Shown here: positions 1 through 7,874 of the stretch, piece by piece | Layout of the letters: each line of letters begins with the position of its first letter | Numbering within the stretch: the stretch's first letter is position 1 | NCBI GenBank assembly: GCA_043778375.1 | Contig: JAYWGH010000057.1 | Span: forward strand, 1 to 16,063 | DNA from: CAIVSN01 sp043778375 | Lineage (GTDB): Bacteria > Patescibacteriota > Gracilibacteria > BD1-5 > UBA2023 | Reading direction: 5' to 3' | Length of the DNA stretch: 16,063 bases | Program-made: the position numbers and the translations under genes | Notes under the pieces: generated by a model | What the model saw: the letters and a program-made list of their open reading frames with translations, nothing else | What the model was told of the DNA's origin: nothing | Databases searched by the model: none

Positions 1-1
1 G

Positions 2-3000
2 AATCCTACCAGTAAACTCTACGAAGGAGGAAATGATCCAGATGTACTCATCGCCCGTAATAAAGATTTCTTTGGAATCATTACTCGAGCGCAAGATGCG
101 AACTCCAATTATGATCATGGAGTCGTCGGATGAGCCGAGGCTTCAGCTACGAGCTATACATTTCTCTCGAGTGATCGTCCGATCTACCGAGCGGGAGATA
201 GCCTTTCATACAAAGGAATTCTCCGAGAGCTTACGGCTCGTGGATACAAGTTATCAACTGCAAAATATGTGAGAGTGAGGGCTCTCTCGGATCTCGGCGA
301 TGAGCTCTTTCGTCAGGATCTTACAGTTGATAAAAACTCAACTTTTACGAGTAGTTTTGTCCTTCCAAAAGAGATGAAGACGGGGCGATATTCGTTTGAG
401 ATTACGACCGTAGGTGATAAAGCTTCACTCGGAAATACTGGCGTATACTCGACCAATGACGCCAATTTCTTTGTCGAGCAGTATGTGAAGCCGGTATTCA
501 AGATTAACTTTGCTGACACAAAAAGAGATGTGCTCGCAGGTGATACAGTTACTGCAGAGGCGACCGCTGAGTACTACTTCTGAGGGGTAGTGCCAGGAGC
601 GCGTGCAAACTGGTCAGTGATGGCTCAGTCATACTTCTTTGATGCAAAAGACTACTCGGGCTATACATTTGGAACTGACTCAAGCTACATAGAGTGTCGA
701 TACTGGGGAATATGTGCGACTCAAGATCGCAATCTCCTCACTCTCCAAAATACTCTCTCAGCTCTTGGAACTACAAAACAATCTGTCCTTCTTGAAGGAA
801 CAGGATCTGAAGAACTCATCACCTATAATCTCGAGGTGACTGACCCAAATACGGCCCGCACAGTCCGTGGGTCGACCACTCGAGTGAAGCATATCACGGA
901 TGGATATGTGGGGATCATGAGTCCATACTGGGTGAATAAAAACGACCCAATCAAGTTTGAGGGAGTGCTCCTCGACTACTCAGTAAGTCCTCGAGACGGA
1001 GTACGAGCGAGTGTAGAGATAGCTCGAGTGGAGTACAAATCAGCCAAAAAACAAGGAGTCGACTGAGCATTCTATGAGGAGTACGAGCGAGTAGAAACTC
1101 TTGAGACCATTATTTCGGTTAAGAGTAGTGGCGACGGGAAATTCTCTGGTGAGTTTGCGCCAAAAACTGGAGGCTCGTTTGTTGTCCGTGCGAAGTATAC
1201 AGGACCCAATAAGCAGTCGTTTGTATCGGAAACAAATACCTATGTGGAGACAGAATCAAATCCATACTGGAATCTCCCAAATAACTCGACGACAACGATG
1301 ACCGCCGAGAAGTCAGTGCTGAAGCCTGGAGAGACGGCGAGTCTCACGTTCAAGTCTCCGATCAACTCTGGTCGTATGCTCGTAACGGTTGAAAAAGATA
1401 GCACCATTCTTGAGGCATACTCTCAGGAGATCACGAGCTTTACTCCAAGGATAGAAGTAAAGATACAGGATTCATATATCCCAAATATCTATGTGCGAGC
1501 GTATATCATTGGTCGAGATGGACAAAATCTCCCGGTTTATAAGCGGGCTCTCGCGGCTCTCAAAGTCCTCCCAGATAGCATGAAGCTCGGAGTTGAAGTG
1601 ACAACCCCGAAGAATGGGTACCTTCCAGGAGAGTCTCTCAAGGTGAGCGTCATGGTAAAAGACGCGAATGGGAAACCTCTTGCAGGAGGGAATGGATCAC
1701 TAACGGTTGTGGATGAGTCAGTGCTCGCACTCCTCGGGAATCCACTCAAAAATCCGTTCGCATTTTTCTACGAGATGAAGCGATACCTCGGTACAACTCT
1801 CTATCTCTCACTTACGAATCTCGTAGAGAAACTTGAGGTAAAAAATACAGGAAATGGAGAGAAATGAGGAGCTGGAGAAGGGAACAAGTGAGGAGATACC
1901 AAGAAAAAACGAGGAATATTCAAGGATACAGCATTCTATCAAGCAAACTTTATGACCGACGCAAATGGTCGAGCTGAGATTGATGTTGGAATTCTTCCTG
2001 ATAATCTCACAACTTGGGCGATCGAGTCGATCGTCTCCTCTGCGAGTACGCAGATAGGGATTGGGCGCACGAGTATCACGACAGCAAAACGCGTAATGAT
2101 CAATGATAATATCCCTCGAATACTGCGAACGGGCGATATGCTCAAACTCTCCCCAGTCGTATTCAATCGAACAGGAAAAGACAGTAACATGAGTGTAGAG
2201 TTCAGTGGAAATGGAGTCACCGGAGCTACCAAGAAATCAGTATTCCTCAAGAACGGGGAGTCAAAAACAGTGAACTTTGAAGTCCGAGCAAATAGTATCC
2301 CAGAGCGAGATCAGGTTGCGTACGCAACGATCAGATTTAAGGCGATAGCGGAGGCAACAAATGAGCAGGATGAGGTGGAGAAAATGCTTCCGGTCACTCG
2401 CAGCGAAGGTCGAGAAGTAACTGCGACAATCGGTCGTACAAAAGGGACATCATTTGACGAGCAAGTGAGTCTTGTAGGACTTCCAAAGGATCGTACGACT
2501 CTCACAGTGACAACAGCAGCTACACTTATCGGGAACGCCCTCTCAGGGATTGATAGTCTCATGCATTATCCGTATGGTTGTGTCGAGCAGCGAACCTCTG
2601 CTGCGCTCCCTATAGCTCTCGGAAAGGGTCTTGCGACAGCGCTTGGTCAACCGTATGACCTCTCGACTCGTCTCCTCCCGATGTATGATCCTGTAGAGCG
2701 TATCATGACACAGCGATCAGAACAAAATACTCTCGAGGATTATAGAGCGAGTCTCCTCTCATTTGAGGCACCATCTGGAGGGCTCAAATACTGGAAGGAA
2801 GGTAACTCATTTGCAGATTTTGCGATGACGGCATATGTAGTACGAAATAGCCCAGACTTTGCAGCGGCAGGTGTACCTCTCAATGCAGGAATGCTCTCTC
2901 GTAATCTCGACTATCTCACTACGAGACTCGCAGCTGGCGACTATGAAGGATGTTATGGACCTTGTCCACTCAGTCTCACGGATAAGCTCAGAGCGATAGC

Positions 3001-4201
3001 CGCTCTCGGGTATGGTGGTCGGAGTGATCAGGCAATTCGCTTTTGGAGAGCAAATCAGGATACCAAACGAACTCTCTCGGGTGAGGTTGCTGCACTCGAT
3101 GTGATCGCAGGGATACTCACGAGCAAATGAGTAGTCTGAGCAGAGCGCGAAGCTCTGACAAAGACTGCTCGAGCTATTGCTGAAAAGATTGTAAAGACCG
3201 AGCTCGTATATGATCCTCGTGGGGCATATCTCAGTACAGAGTCAGATGGGTCTCGAGTATTTACGACCGCGAGTTTTATATCTCGAGTGACGGATCTCGG
3301 ACTTGAGAGTGTTGCAGGGGATGAGATACTCGAAAACTTAACACGATTTCTCGCTCGCTCCAAGAAATCTGACGGAAGCTACTGATCGACTCAAGAGACC
3401 GTTGCGGTACTGCGAGCACTCACGACCCGAGCCGCCATCGATAAGAAATCTGCAGGAGACAAGCTCACTGTTTGGGCAAATCTCAATGGATCAGAGGTGC
3501 TCCGCAACACTTTTGCAGGCACTGGGTTTACTCAGGGGGCTTCAAATATTCTCGATATCAAGGCTCTTGCAGACCGCTCGACCCTCAACTTTGGGCTCAT
3601 AGGATCAGGTCGGGCATACTATAATATAGAGCTCGCTTACCCTGTTCCAGCTACTGAGATTGTGGCGAGAGATGAAGGGTTCTTTATCTCTACGGAGTAC
3701 TATGACGCCCGAGAATACGCTCGTACTCGTGGTGAAAAGGCAGATGAGTACGCAGAGTATCAACAAGGTCGTAAAAATCTCCGAGATCTCAAGTATCCAA
3801 AGGATATTCGAGAATATCTGAAGGCCGTCAAGACTCCAAAAGTCGGACAACTCCTCACTGTAGAATGCCGTATAATCACTGGCGAGGATCGTGATTACGT
3901 CGCACTCGAGTCACTCGTACCGAGTGGGACTGAGGTTGTCAATACGAGACTCGCAACCGAGACCCAGGTCGGAGCAGATAAGGTGTATGACTGGGAGAAA
4001 CCTTTTGGAAATGAAGACTTTAGAGATGACAGATACTTTGCGTACGCGCAGACTCTGCGAGCGGGAGACTATACTGGATCATTTACTATTCGAGTGACGC
4101 ATGCAGGTGAGTTCATGATCCCACCAACTCGAGTGTTCGAGTTTAATACTCCAGAAGTATTTGGGCAGACGGCAGGGAAGGAGATGAAGGTGGGGGAGTA
4201 G
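2..4201 (+). CDS. Alpha-2-macroglobulin family protein, 5'-truncated, UGA read as Gly
   Basis: A bacterial alpha-2-macroglobulin, an exported or lipid-anchored protease trap of the cell envelope. About 1399 residues are visible in one frame, and the start lies outside the window. Visible-fragment landmarks are an MG2-type DRPIYRAGD motif near residues 58-66, a TVVDESVLAL segment before the A2M domain, a Gly/Lys-rich linker near residue 625, the thioester motif GCVEQ at 859-863 (bases 2576-2590), a GST-ET helix of the thioester domain, and a C-terminal bacterial domain ending with PEVFG. The Cys and Gln of the thioester are both present, so covalent trapping of proteases is expected from family knowledge. 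Eight in-frame TGA codons (131, 581, 1064, 1865, 1889, 3128, 3137, 3383) sit where glycine fits, for example YYF-G-GVVPGA. Stop is TAG. No pbpC partner gene is visible. The signal peptide or lipobox cannot be seen. Confidence 0.93.
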
Positions 4202-4293
4202 AGGTTTTAGGAGTTAAAGTGGATGAATATTTGCAAAAATCTAAGAGAGAGAGAGTAGTCTATAAAAGCAGGTCGATTTGATCTGGGTTTATA

Positions 4294-4299
4294 AAGGAG
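4294..4299 (+). promoter_or_regulatory. Canonical Shine-Dalgarno AAGGAG
   Basis: AAGGAG lies 7 nt before the ATG at 4307 and decides that start. It is notable because nearly all other starts in the window have no recognisable Shine-Dalgarno sequence. Confidence 0.7.
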
Positions 4300-4306
4300 T
4301 TTTGCT

Positions 4307-4528
4307 ATGAGAAAGATACACGTAGATGCTATAACATTCGTGCTCGCCACGTTGATTATGATTGTTTTTCAGCTGCCATTTATGGCAGCCAAGAGTTTTG
4401 GTTTAGACATTAGTGACCTAAGCCAGTTCGGTACGAAGGTAATCTGGATTCTCTTTTTCGTTTACTTGATTATGGCTCTCTACCATTTAGTCCGCCTTAG
4501 CTTTGATCGTAAAGATCTTCCGGATTAA
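4307..4528 (+). CDS. Small two-helix membrane protein, unknown function
   Basis: A 73-residue protein I do not recognise. Two hydrophobic stretches, roughly residues 9-28 and 45-62, are separated by a short polar loop. The ends are charged (MRKIH at the start, DRKDLPD at the end), so an integral inner-membrane protein is likely. The ATG is preceded by a clear AAGGAG. It has no in-frame TGA and stops with TAA. Leucine codons are mixed (ctc, ttg, ctg, tta, cta, ctt), whereas flanking genes use mostly CTC. This suggests recent acquisition or a different expression class. It stands alone between A2M and a strong terminator. The stretch 4202-4306 before it holds a GA dinucleotide run and two TATAAA-like boxes but no gene. 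Confidence 0.7.
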   Translation: MRKIHVDAITFVLATLIMIVFQLPFMAAKSFGLDISDLSQFGTKVIWILFFVYLIMALYHLVRLSFDRKDLPD

Positions 4529-4535
4529 TCCAATC

Positions 4536-4560
4536 TCCCCCGAGTAAACCCTCGGTGGGA
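4536..4560 (+). other. Imperfect hairpin downstream of the small membrane gene
   Basis: An 8-bp stem with a one-base bulge pairs 4536-4544 (TCCCCCGAG) with 4551-4560 (CTCGGTGGGA) around a 6-nt loop. It starts 7 bases after the TAA stop. No T-run follows, so it may be a 3'-end stabilising hairpin acting with the terminator just downstream. Confidence 0.45.
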
Positions 4561-4578
4561 TCAAGCGCCTGCAAAAAG

Positions 4579-4608
4579 AAGTCCCGAGCCACAAGCTCGG
4601 GACTTTTC
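4579..4608 (+). terminator. Strong rho-independent terminator, probably bidirectional
   Basis: A perfect 11-bp stem, 4579-4589 with 4595-4605, closes a 5-nt loop (CACAA) and is followed by TTTTC on the plus strand. On the minus strand the stem is followed by TTCTTTTTGC. It therefore serves both the plus-strand small gene and the converging def gene, whose stop is at 4618. Confidence 0.85.
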
Positions 4609-4617
4609 ATATCTTGA

Positions 4618-5130
4618 CTAGATTCCTGCCTTTCTCCCCGGTTGCAACACCTTCCCCTGTATTTTATCCGTAAAAAGTACCCCATCGAGGTGGTCAATCT
4701 CGTGCTGGACGACGCGAGCGTTAAATCCACTCAGGCTCATCTTCTTGAGGAGATAGCGACTATCTCGGTACTCCATCTCGATCTCATGTGCCCGTAATAC
4801 TTGACCATACATTCCAGGGCGACTAAAGCACCCTTCTTCATCGGACTCGATATTACTCCCTCGTGCGATGATCTTTGGATTGATCATGAGGAGGGTTTTC
4901 GTGAGATGGAGCTCACCATCGGACTCCTCCTTGTACATATTGACTACGATCATTCTTTTATTGAGGCCTACCTGAGGCGCTGCGAGTCCTGCCCCGTTAC
5001 TCTTCGCTCGTAGCCACTTGTGCATAGCCTCTCCAGTTGGGAGATGTGCTGAGAGCTCTTCTCTCGTGATCTCGGTGGAGATAGCTCGGAGGATAGTATT
5101 GTCGTCGCCGACTTGGATCGTGAGTTTCAT
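4618..5130 (-). CDS. def: Peptide deformylase
   Basis: Removes the formyl group from the N-terminal methionine of new proteins; a cytosolic metalloenzyme. All three family motifs are present: GAGLAAPQ at residues 46-53, EGCFS at 99-103 and QHEIDH at 142-147. By family knowledge Cys101, His143 and His147 bind the metal and Glu144 is the catalytic base. At 170 residues it has normal family length. I chose the ATG at 5130. A TTG three codons upstream (5139) keeps the frame but adds nothing conserved. No Shine-Dalgarno sequence is visible. It is divergent from murE with a 47-bp gap and converges on the terminator at 4579-4608. Stop is TAG, with no in-frame TGA. Confidence 0.95.
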   Translation of the reverse strand: MKLTIQVGDDNTILRAISTEITREELSAHLPTGEAMHKWLRAKSNGAGLAAPQVGLNKRMIVVNMYKEESDGELHLTKTLLMINPKIIARGSNIESDEEGCFSRPGMYGQVLRAHEIEMEYRDSRYLLKKMSLSGFNARVVQHEIDHLDGVLFTDKIQGKVLQPGRKAGI

Positions 5131-5166
5131 GTTTGGCAATTAGGTCGATATGGGTACACTTTGCGG

Positions 5167-5172
5167 TAAAAT
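5167..5172 (+). promoter_or_regulatory. -10 box TAAAAT just upstream of murE
   Basis: GGTAAAAT ends 5 nt before the murE ATG at 5178. A start site about 6-7 nt past the box would fall on or next to the ATG, giving a leaderless transcript. No convincing -35 box is seen. The same GGTAAAAT string occurs upstream of clpC. Confidence 0.45.
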
Positions 5173-5177
5173 CCAGT

Positions 5178-6485
5178 ATGCTCGACCTTCTTCAAAAATC
5201 AATCTCACTCTCAAGCCCAATTCGTGTGGCGTACCATACTCTGCGCGCTGTGGTGGCCCACCTCATATCGGGAGATCCTACGCATCATATGATCGTGATA
5301 GGAGTGACGGGGACAAAAGGTAAGTCTACGACTACTAACATCATCGCTCGTGGACTCGAGCAAGCCGGTAAAAAAGTCGCTATGTTTTCAACGGTCAACC
5401 TTGATATGGTGGGGGAGTGGAGTGAGAATACCCTCAAAATGACGAGTCCTGATCCTATTGTGCTCGGGAGATTTTTCTCTGAGGCAAAGCGTAAGTGAGC
5501 GGAGTACGCAGTCATCGAAGTGTCATCTCATGCGCTCTTTTACAACCGTGTGTACGGTATAGACTTTGATGTTGCAGTGTTTACCAATCTTTCTCAGGAT
5601 CACCTCGATCTCCATGGGACAATGGAAAATTATGGAGCCACTAAGCTCAAGCTTTTTACTGGCCTCTCGTATGCTCGTCGCAAAAAAGGTATCAAGAAAG
5701 TATCAGTTGTAAATATGGATGACGCAGCATCTGGCCCATTTTTACAGGCGACCGTCGACACACTTTTTACTTTTGGGAATTCTCCGAGTGCTCAGATCCG
5801 CGCGCTCGATATCACTGGGACAGAATCAGGGATGGAGTTTACGGTAAAAATGCCGTCTACGACTTTTCGGGTTGCAACAGATATGATCGGAAATTTTAAT
5901 GTGAGTAATATCCTCGCAGCGATCGGAGTGCTCATCTCCCAGAGAGTTGATCCAGAGACGATAGTGCGAGCTATTGCAGAGTTTCCACGGGTGGCGGGTC
6001 GTATGGAGGAAATTTCTACCAATCTCCCCCCGCGAATATTTGTGGACTACGCGCATACTGAGGAGTCCCTCAGGCAAGTACTTCTCACTGTAGGTGACCT
6101 CCCGCACAAGGGGCAGATTATTACGGTATTTGGAGCGACTTGAGACCGGGATCGAGACAAGCGTCCAAAGATGGGACGAGTGGTGCATGAGCTCTCGGAT
6201 ATGATCCTCCTCACTGAAGATGACAACTATACCGAGGATCAGTTCCAGATCATGAACGAGGTCGCCCAGGGGATCAAGCGAAACGAAGGAGAGAAATTTT
6301 GGATTATTTTCCACCGAGAGGATGCTATTCGTACCGCTCTCCTCATGGCTAAAAAAGGAGATATTGTCCTCATAGCAGGGAAGTGAGCAGAAACCTCTAT
6401 TGTGCGCAACACGGGTACTCAGCCTTGGTCTGATAAGGTGATGATAAAGACGATTGCAGAGGAGATCGAGCGCAACAAAATCTAG
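5178..6485 (+). CDS. murE: MurE-type Mur ligase lacking the N-terminal domain
   Basis: An ATP-dependent ligase that adds the third amino acid to UDP-MurNAc-dipeptide in peptidoglycan synthesis; cytosolic. It has 435 residues. Motifs in order are the P-loop GVTGTKGKST at 42-51, EVSSHAL, TNLSQDHLD-HGTMENY, an ATKLKLF segment with the lysine usually carbamylated, VDYAHTEESL, a FGATGDRD-KRP block and AGKG-E near the end. The last two contain TGA codons at 6141 and 6384, exactly at conserved glycines. A third TGA is at 5496. Only about 41 residues precede the P-loop, against roughly 100 or more in classical MurE, so the substrate-binding N-terminal domain is missing or minimal. The DNPR motif that marks meso-diaminopimelate enzymes reads DDNYTED here, so the amino acid added cannot be predicted. 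The ATG at 5178 is preferred over a TTG at 5133. Stop is TAG. Confidence 0.88.
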
Positions 6486-6538
6486 GATTTCTGAAAAATG
6501 ACGAATTTCTGCGTTATCTCCATTTCATTCTCAGTCGC

Positions 6539-6875
6539 TTACTCCTCGGTAAGCTCCTTGCGAGCAAATGTCTCTACCTTGAACTTCTTGTTTTTGAGAA
6601 ATCCCAACTTATCGACTTATGTTTGCATCCACAAACACTGTACCCGAGTAAGTTTGTCCATCTATCACGATCTGGATGTGTCGTGAGCTCATTGTACTTT
6701 CTTTGCTTGATAGACCGCGTACCGCCAAAAAATCAGGAGTTTTCATGCGTACTTCGCTTGCCTGACTTGACTCAAGGGCACTCGCCTTGAGAAACCCAGG
6801 ATTATTTTGCCCCCCAATACTCGAGGCAATAATCATGAGAAGCGCGATACAACCAACGAGCGGAGTAGTGTTCAT
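6539..6875 (-). pseudogene. Small exported or membrane protein, apparently frameshifted
   Basis: From the ATG at 6875 an 88-residue frame runs to a TAA at 6609-6611. Residues about 5-20 form a hydrophobic helix (signal peptide or anchor), followed by a polar region and a beta-like segment ending GTVFVDANISR. Directly past the stop, in the next frame, a 23-residue protein-like stretch begins KLGFLKNKKFKVETF and ends ELTEE before a TAA at 6539-6541. Skipping one base at CGA-TAA joins the two into a protein of about 111 residues. This may be a mutation, a sequencing error or, less likely, programmed +1 frameshifting. I do not recognise the family. A credible promoter sits right before the ATG, so the gene appears to be transcribed. 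Confidence 0.5.
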
Positions 6876-6880
6876 ACATT

Positions 6881-6910
6881 TATATAAACATATACTTACG
6901 AGAGAGTCAA
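6881..6910 (-). promoter_or_regulatory. Promoter of the small minus-strand gene
   Basis: On the minus strand TTGACT (6905-6910) and TATATA (6881-6886) are separated by 18 bp. The -10 box ends 5 nt before the ATG at 6875, which predicts a transcript with almost no leader. Confidence 0.5.
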
Positions 6911-6927
6911 TATACTTGCATCTTAAA

Positions 6928-6955
6928 TTGAAAAATCCATCTTTTTCACTATCAT
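6928..6955 (+). promoter_or_regulatory. Promoter of the TPR-dnaB operon
   Basis: TTGAAA (6928-6933) and TATCAT (6950-6955) are separated by 16 bp. The -10 box ends 7 nt before the ATG at 6963, again predicting a leaderless mRNA. It lies back to back with the promoter at 6881-6910. Confidence 0.45.
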
Positions 6956-6962
6956 ATCGCCC

Positions 6963-7871
6963 ATGGATTTATTTTTTTACACATCGTGGATACGGGGGGA
7001 GATGATTGCATTTCTCTTGTGTGCAGGATTCACTCTCGCCTATACACTCAGCACGATAGTAGTCCGAGTGCGTAGCTTTGTACGCAAGGTGTTTCCTGAG
7101 GGTCGTAAGATCCCTGTGAAGGTGCAGGAGTCTATTGCTGCAGTTGCCCGTGAAGTACCTCCCGGCGAGATGACTCCAGAGGTCGTCGAGATACAGAGTG
7201 AGAGTCCAGCTGGGATAACAGCGGAGGCGCGAAGTACCCTGAGTGAACTCACTAAGATCATCCGCACGAAGATTGCGAGAGGGGAGATTACTGATGCGCG
7301 CGCAAAGATTATTGAGGGACTCTCGATCGACAAGTGGCATAAGGATCTCAACTGTCTCCTGGCGAGTCTGTATGAGCGTGATAACGAGTATCGCAAGGCT
7401 GAACTCATTTACAAGGATCTCATACTCGTGCATGACACTGACGCTGAGATATATATGAAGCTCGGGTTTTCACTCTCGATCCAAGGGAAGTTTGAAATCG
7501 CATACGAGATCTATAAAAAACTCCTTGAGCAAGGAGATGGTCACATAGAGGCGGCTGAGATGCTTGCAAATATTGCGCATGAGCTCGGGCGGCACGACGC
7601 TGTGGTGCTCTACGCAAAAATGTTTCTCAAGAGCTATCCTCGCAACGCCGATATACTCACGGTGCTCGCAGTGTCACAGATCGAGCTCGCTCTCAAGCCT
7701 GAGGCACTTGAAACTCTCGAAAAACTCAAAAATCTCGATCCCTACAATCCTCGAGTGAGAGAAATGAAGGATAAGCTCGAGCTCGAGCTCGAGCTCGCTA
7801 AGACCTTTGTGCCACCAGTTGCCAAAAATACATCCGTACTAGATCTTGAAGTACCTCCCACCCTCAAATAG
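6963..7871 (+). CDS. Membrane-anchored tetratricopeptide repeat protein
   Basis: A 302-residue protein with one N-terminal transmembrane helix (about residues 14-34), a basic stretch, a variable linker to about residue 90, and then four TPR-like 34-residue repeats at about 127-160, 161-194, 195-228 and 229-262. The third-position Ala/Gly and Asn-Pro turns are typical, for example LDPYNPRV near 260. TPRs bind other proteins, so a scaffold role at the inner membrane facing the cytoplasm is likely; the partner is unknown. The ATG at 6963 is chosen because a promoter-like pair ends 7 nt before it. An ATG at 7002, preceded by GGGGGAG, would still keep the helix. The C-terminal part has a LELELELA run encoded by a hexamer repeat. 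It stops with TAG 3 nt before dnaB, so the two are probably cotranscribed. Confidence 0.8.
   Translation: MDLFFYTSWIRGEMIAFLLCAGFTLAYTLSTIVVRVRSFVRKVFPEGRKIPVKVQESIAAVAREVPPGEMTPEVVEIQSESPAGITAEARSTLSELTKIIRTKIARGEITDARAKIIEGLSIDKWHKDLNCLLASLYERDNEYRKAELIYKDLILVHDTDAEIYMKLGFSLSIQGKFEIAYEIYKKLLEQGDGHIEAAEMLANIAHELGRHDAVVLYAKMFLKSYPRNADILTVLAVSQIELALKPEALETLEKLKNLDPYNPRVREMKDKLELELELAKTFVPPVAKNTSVLDLEVPPTLK
7774..7797 (+). repeat. GAGCTC hexamer tandem repeat inside the TPR gene
   Basis: An uninterrupted CTCGAG/GAGCTC alternation of about four units encodes Leu-Glu-Leu-Glu-Leu-Glu-Leu. It stays in frame, so unit gain or loss would lengthen or shorten the helix by two residues without breaking the protein. 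Confidence 0.75.
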
Positions 7872-7874
7872 CGC

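Noticed and set aside
2..4201. A run of separate short genes or a decayed pseudogene
   Set aside because: All pieces share one frame, the breaks are only TGA, and domain order matches one A2M when TGA is glycine.
6487..6511. Terminator for murE from repeated ATTTCTG
   Set aside because: The two copies are direct repeats, not inverted, so no stem forms.
6871..6960. Possible replication origin because of AT-richness near dnaB
   Set aside because: No DnaA-box cluster or repeat array is visible; the AT-rich stretch is explained by two back-to-back promoters.
6969..7433. Antisense open frames of 154 and 122 codons over the TPR gene
   Set aside because: The TPR frame has clear repeats and a membrane helix; the antisense translations look random.
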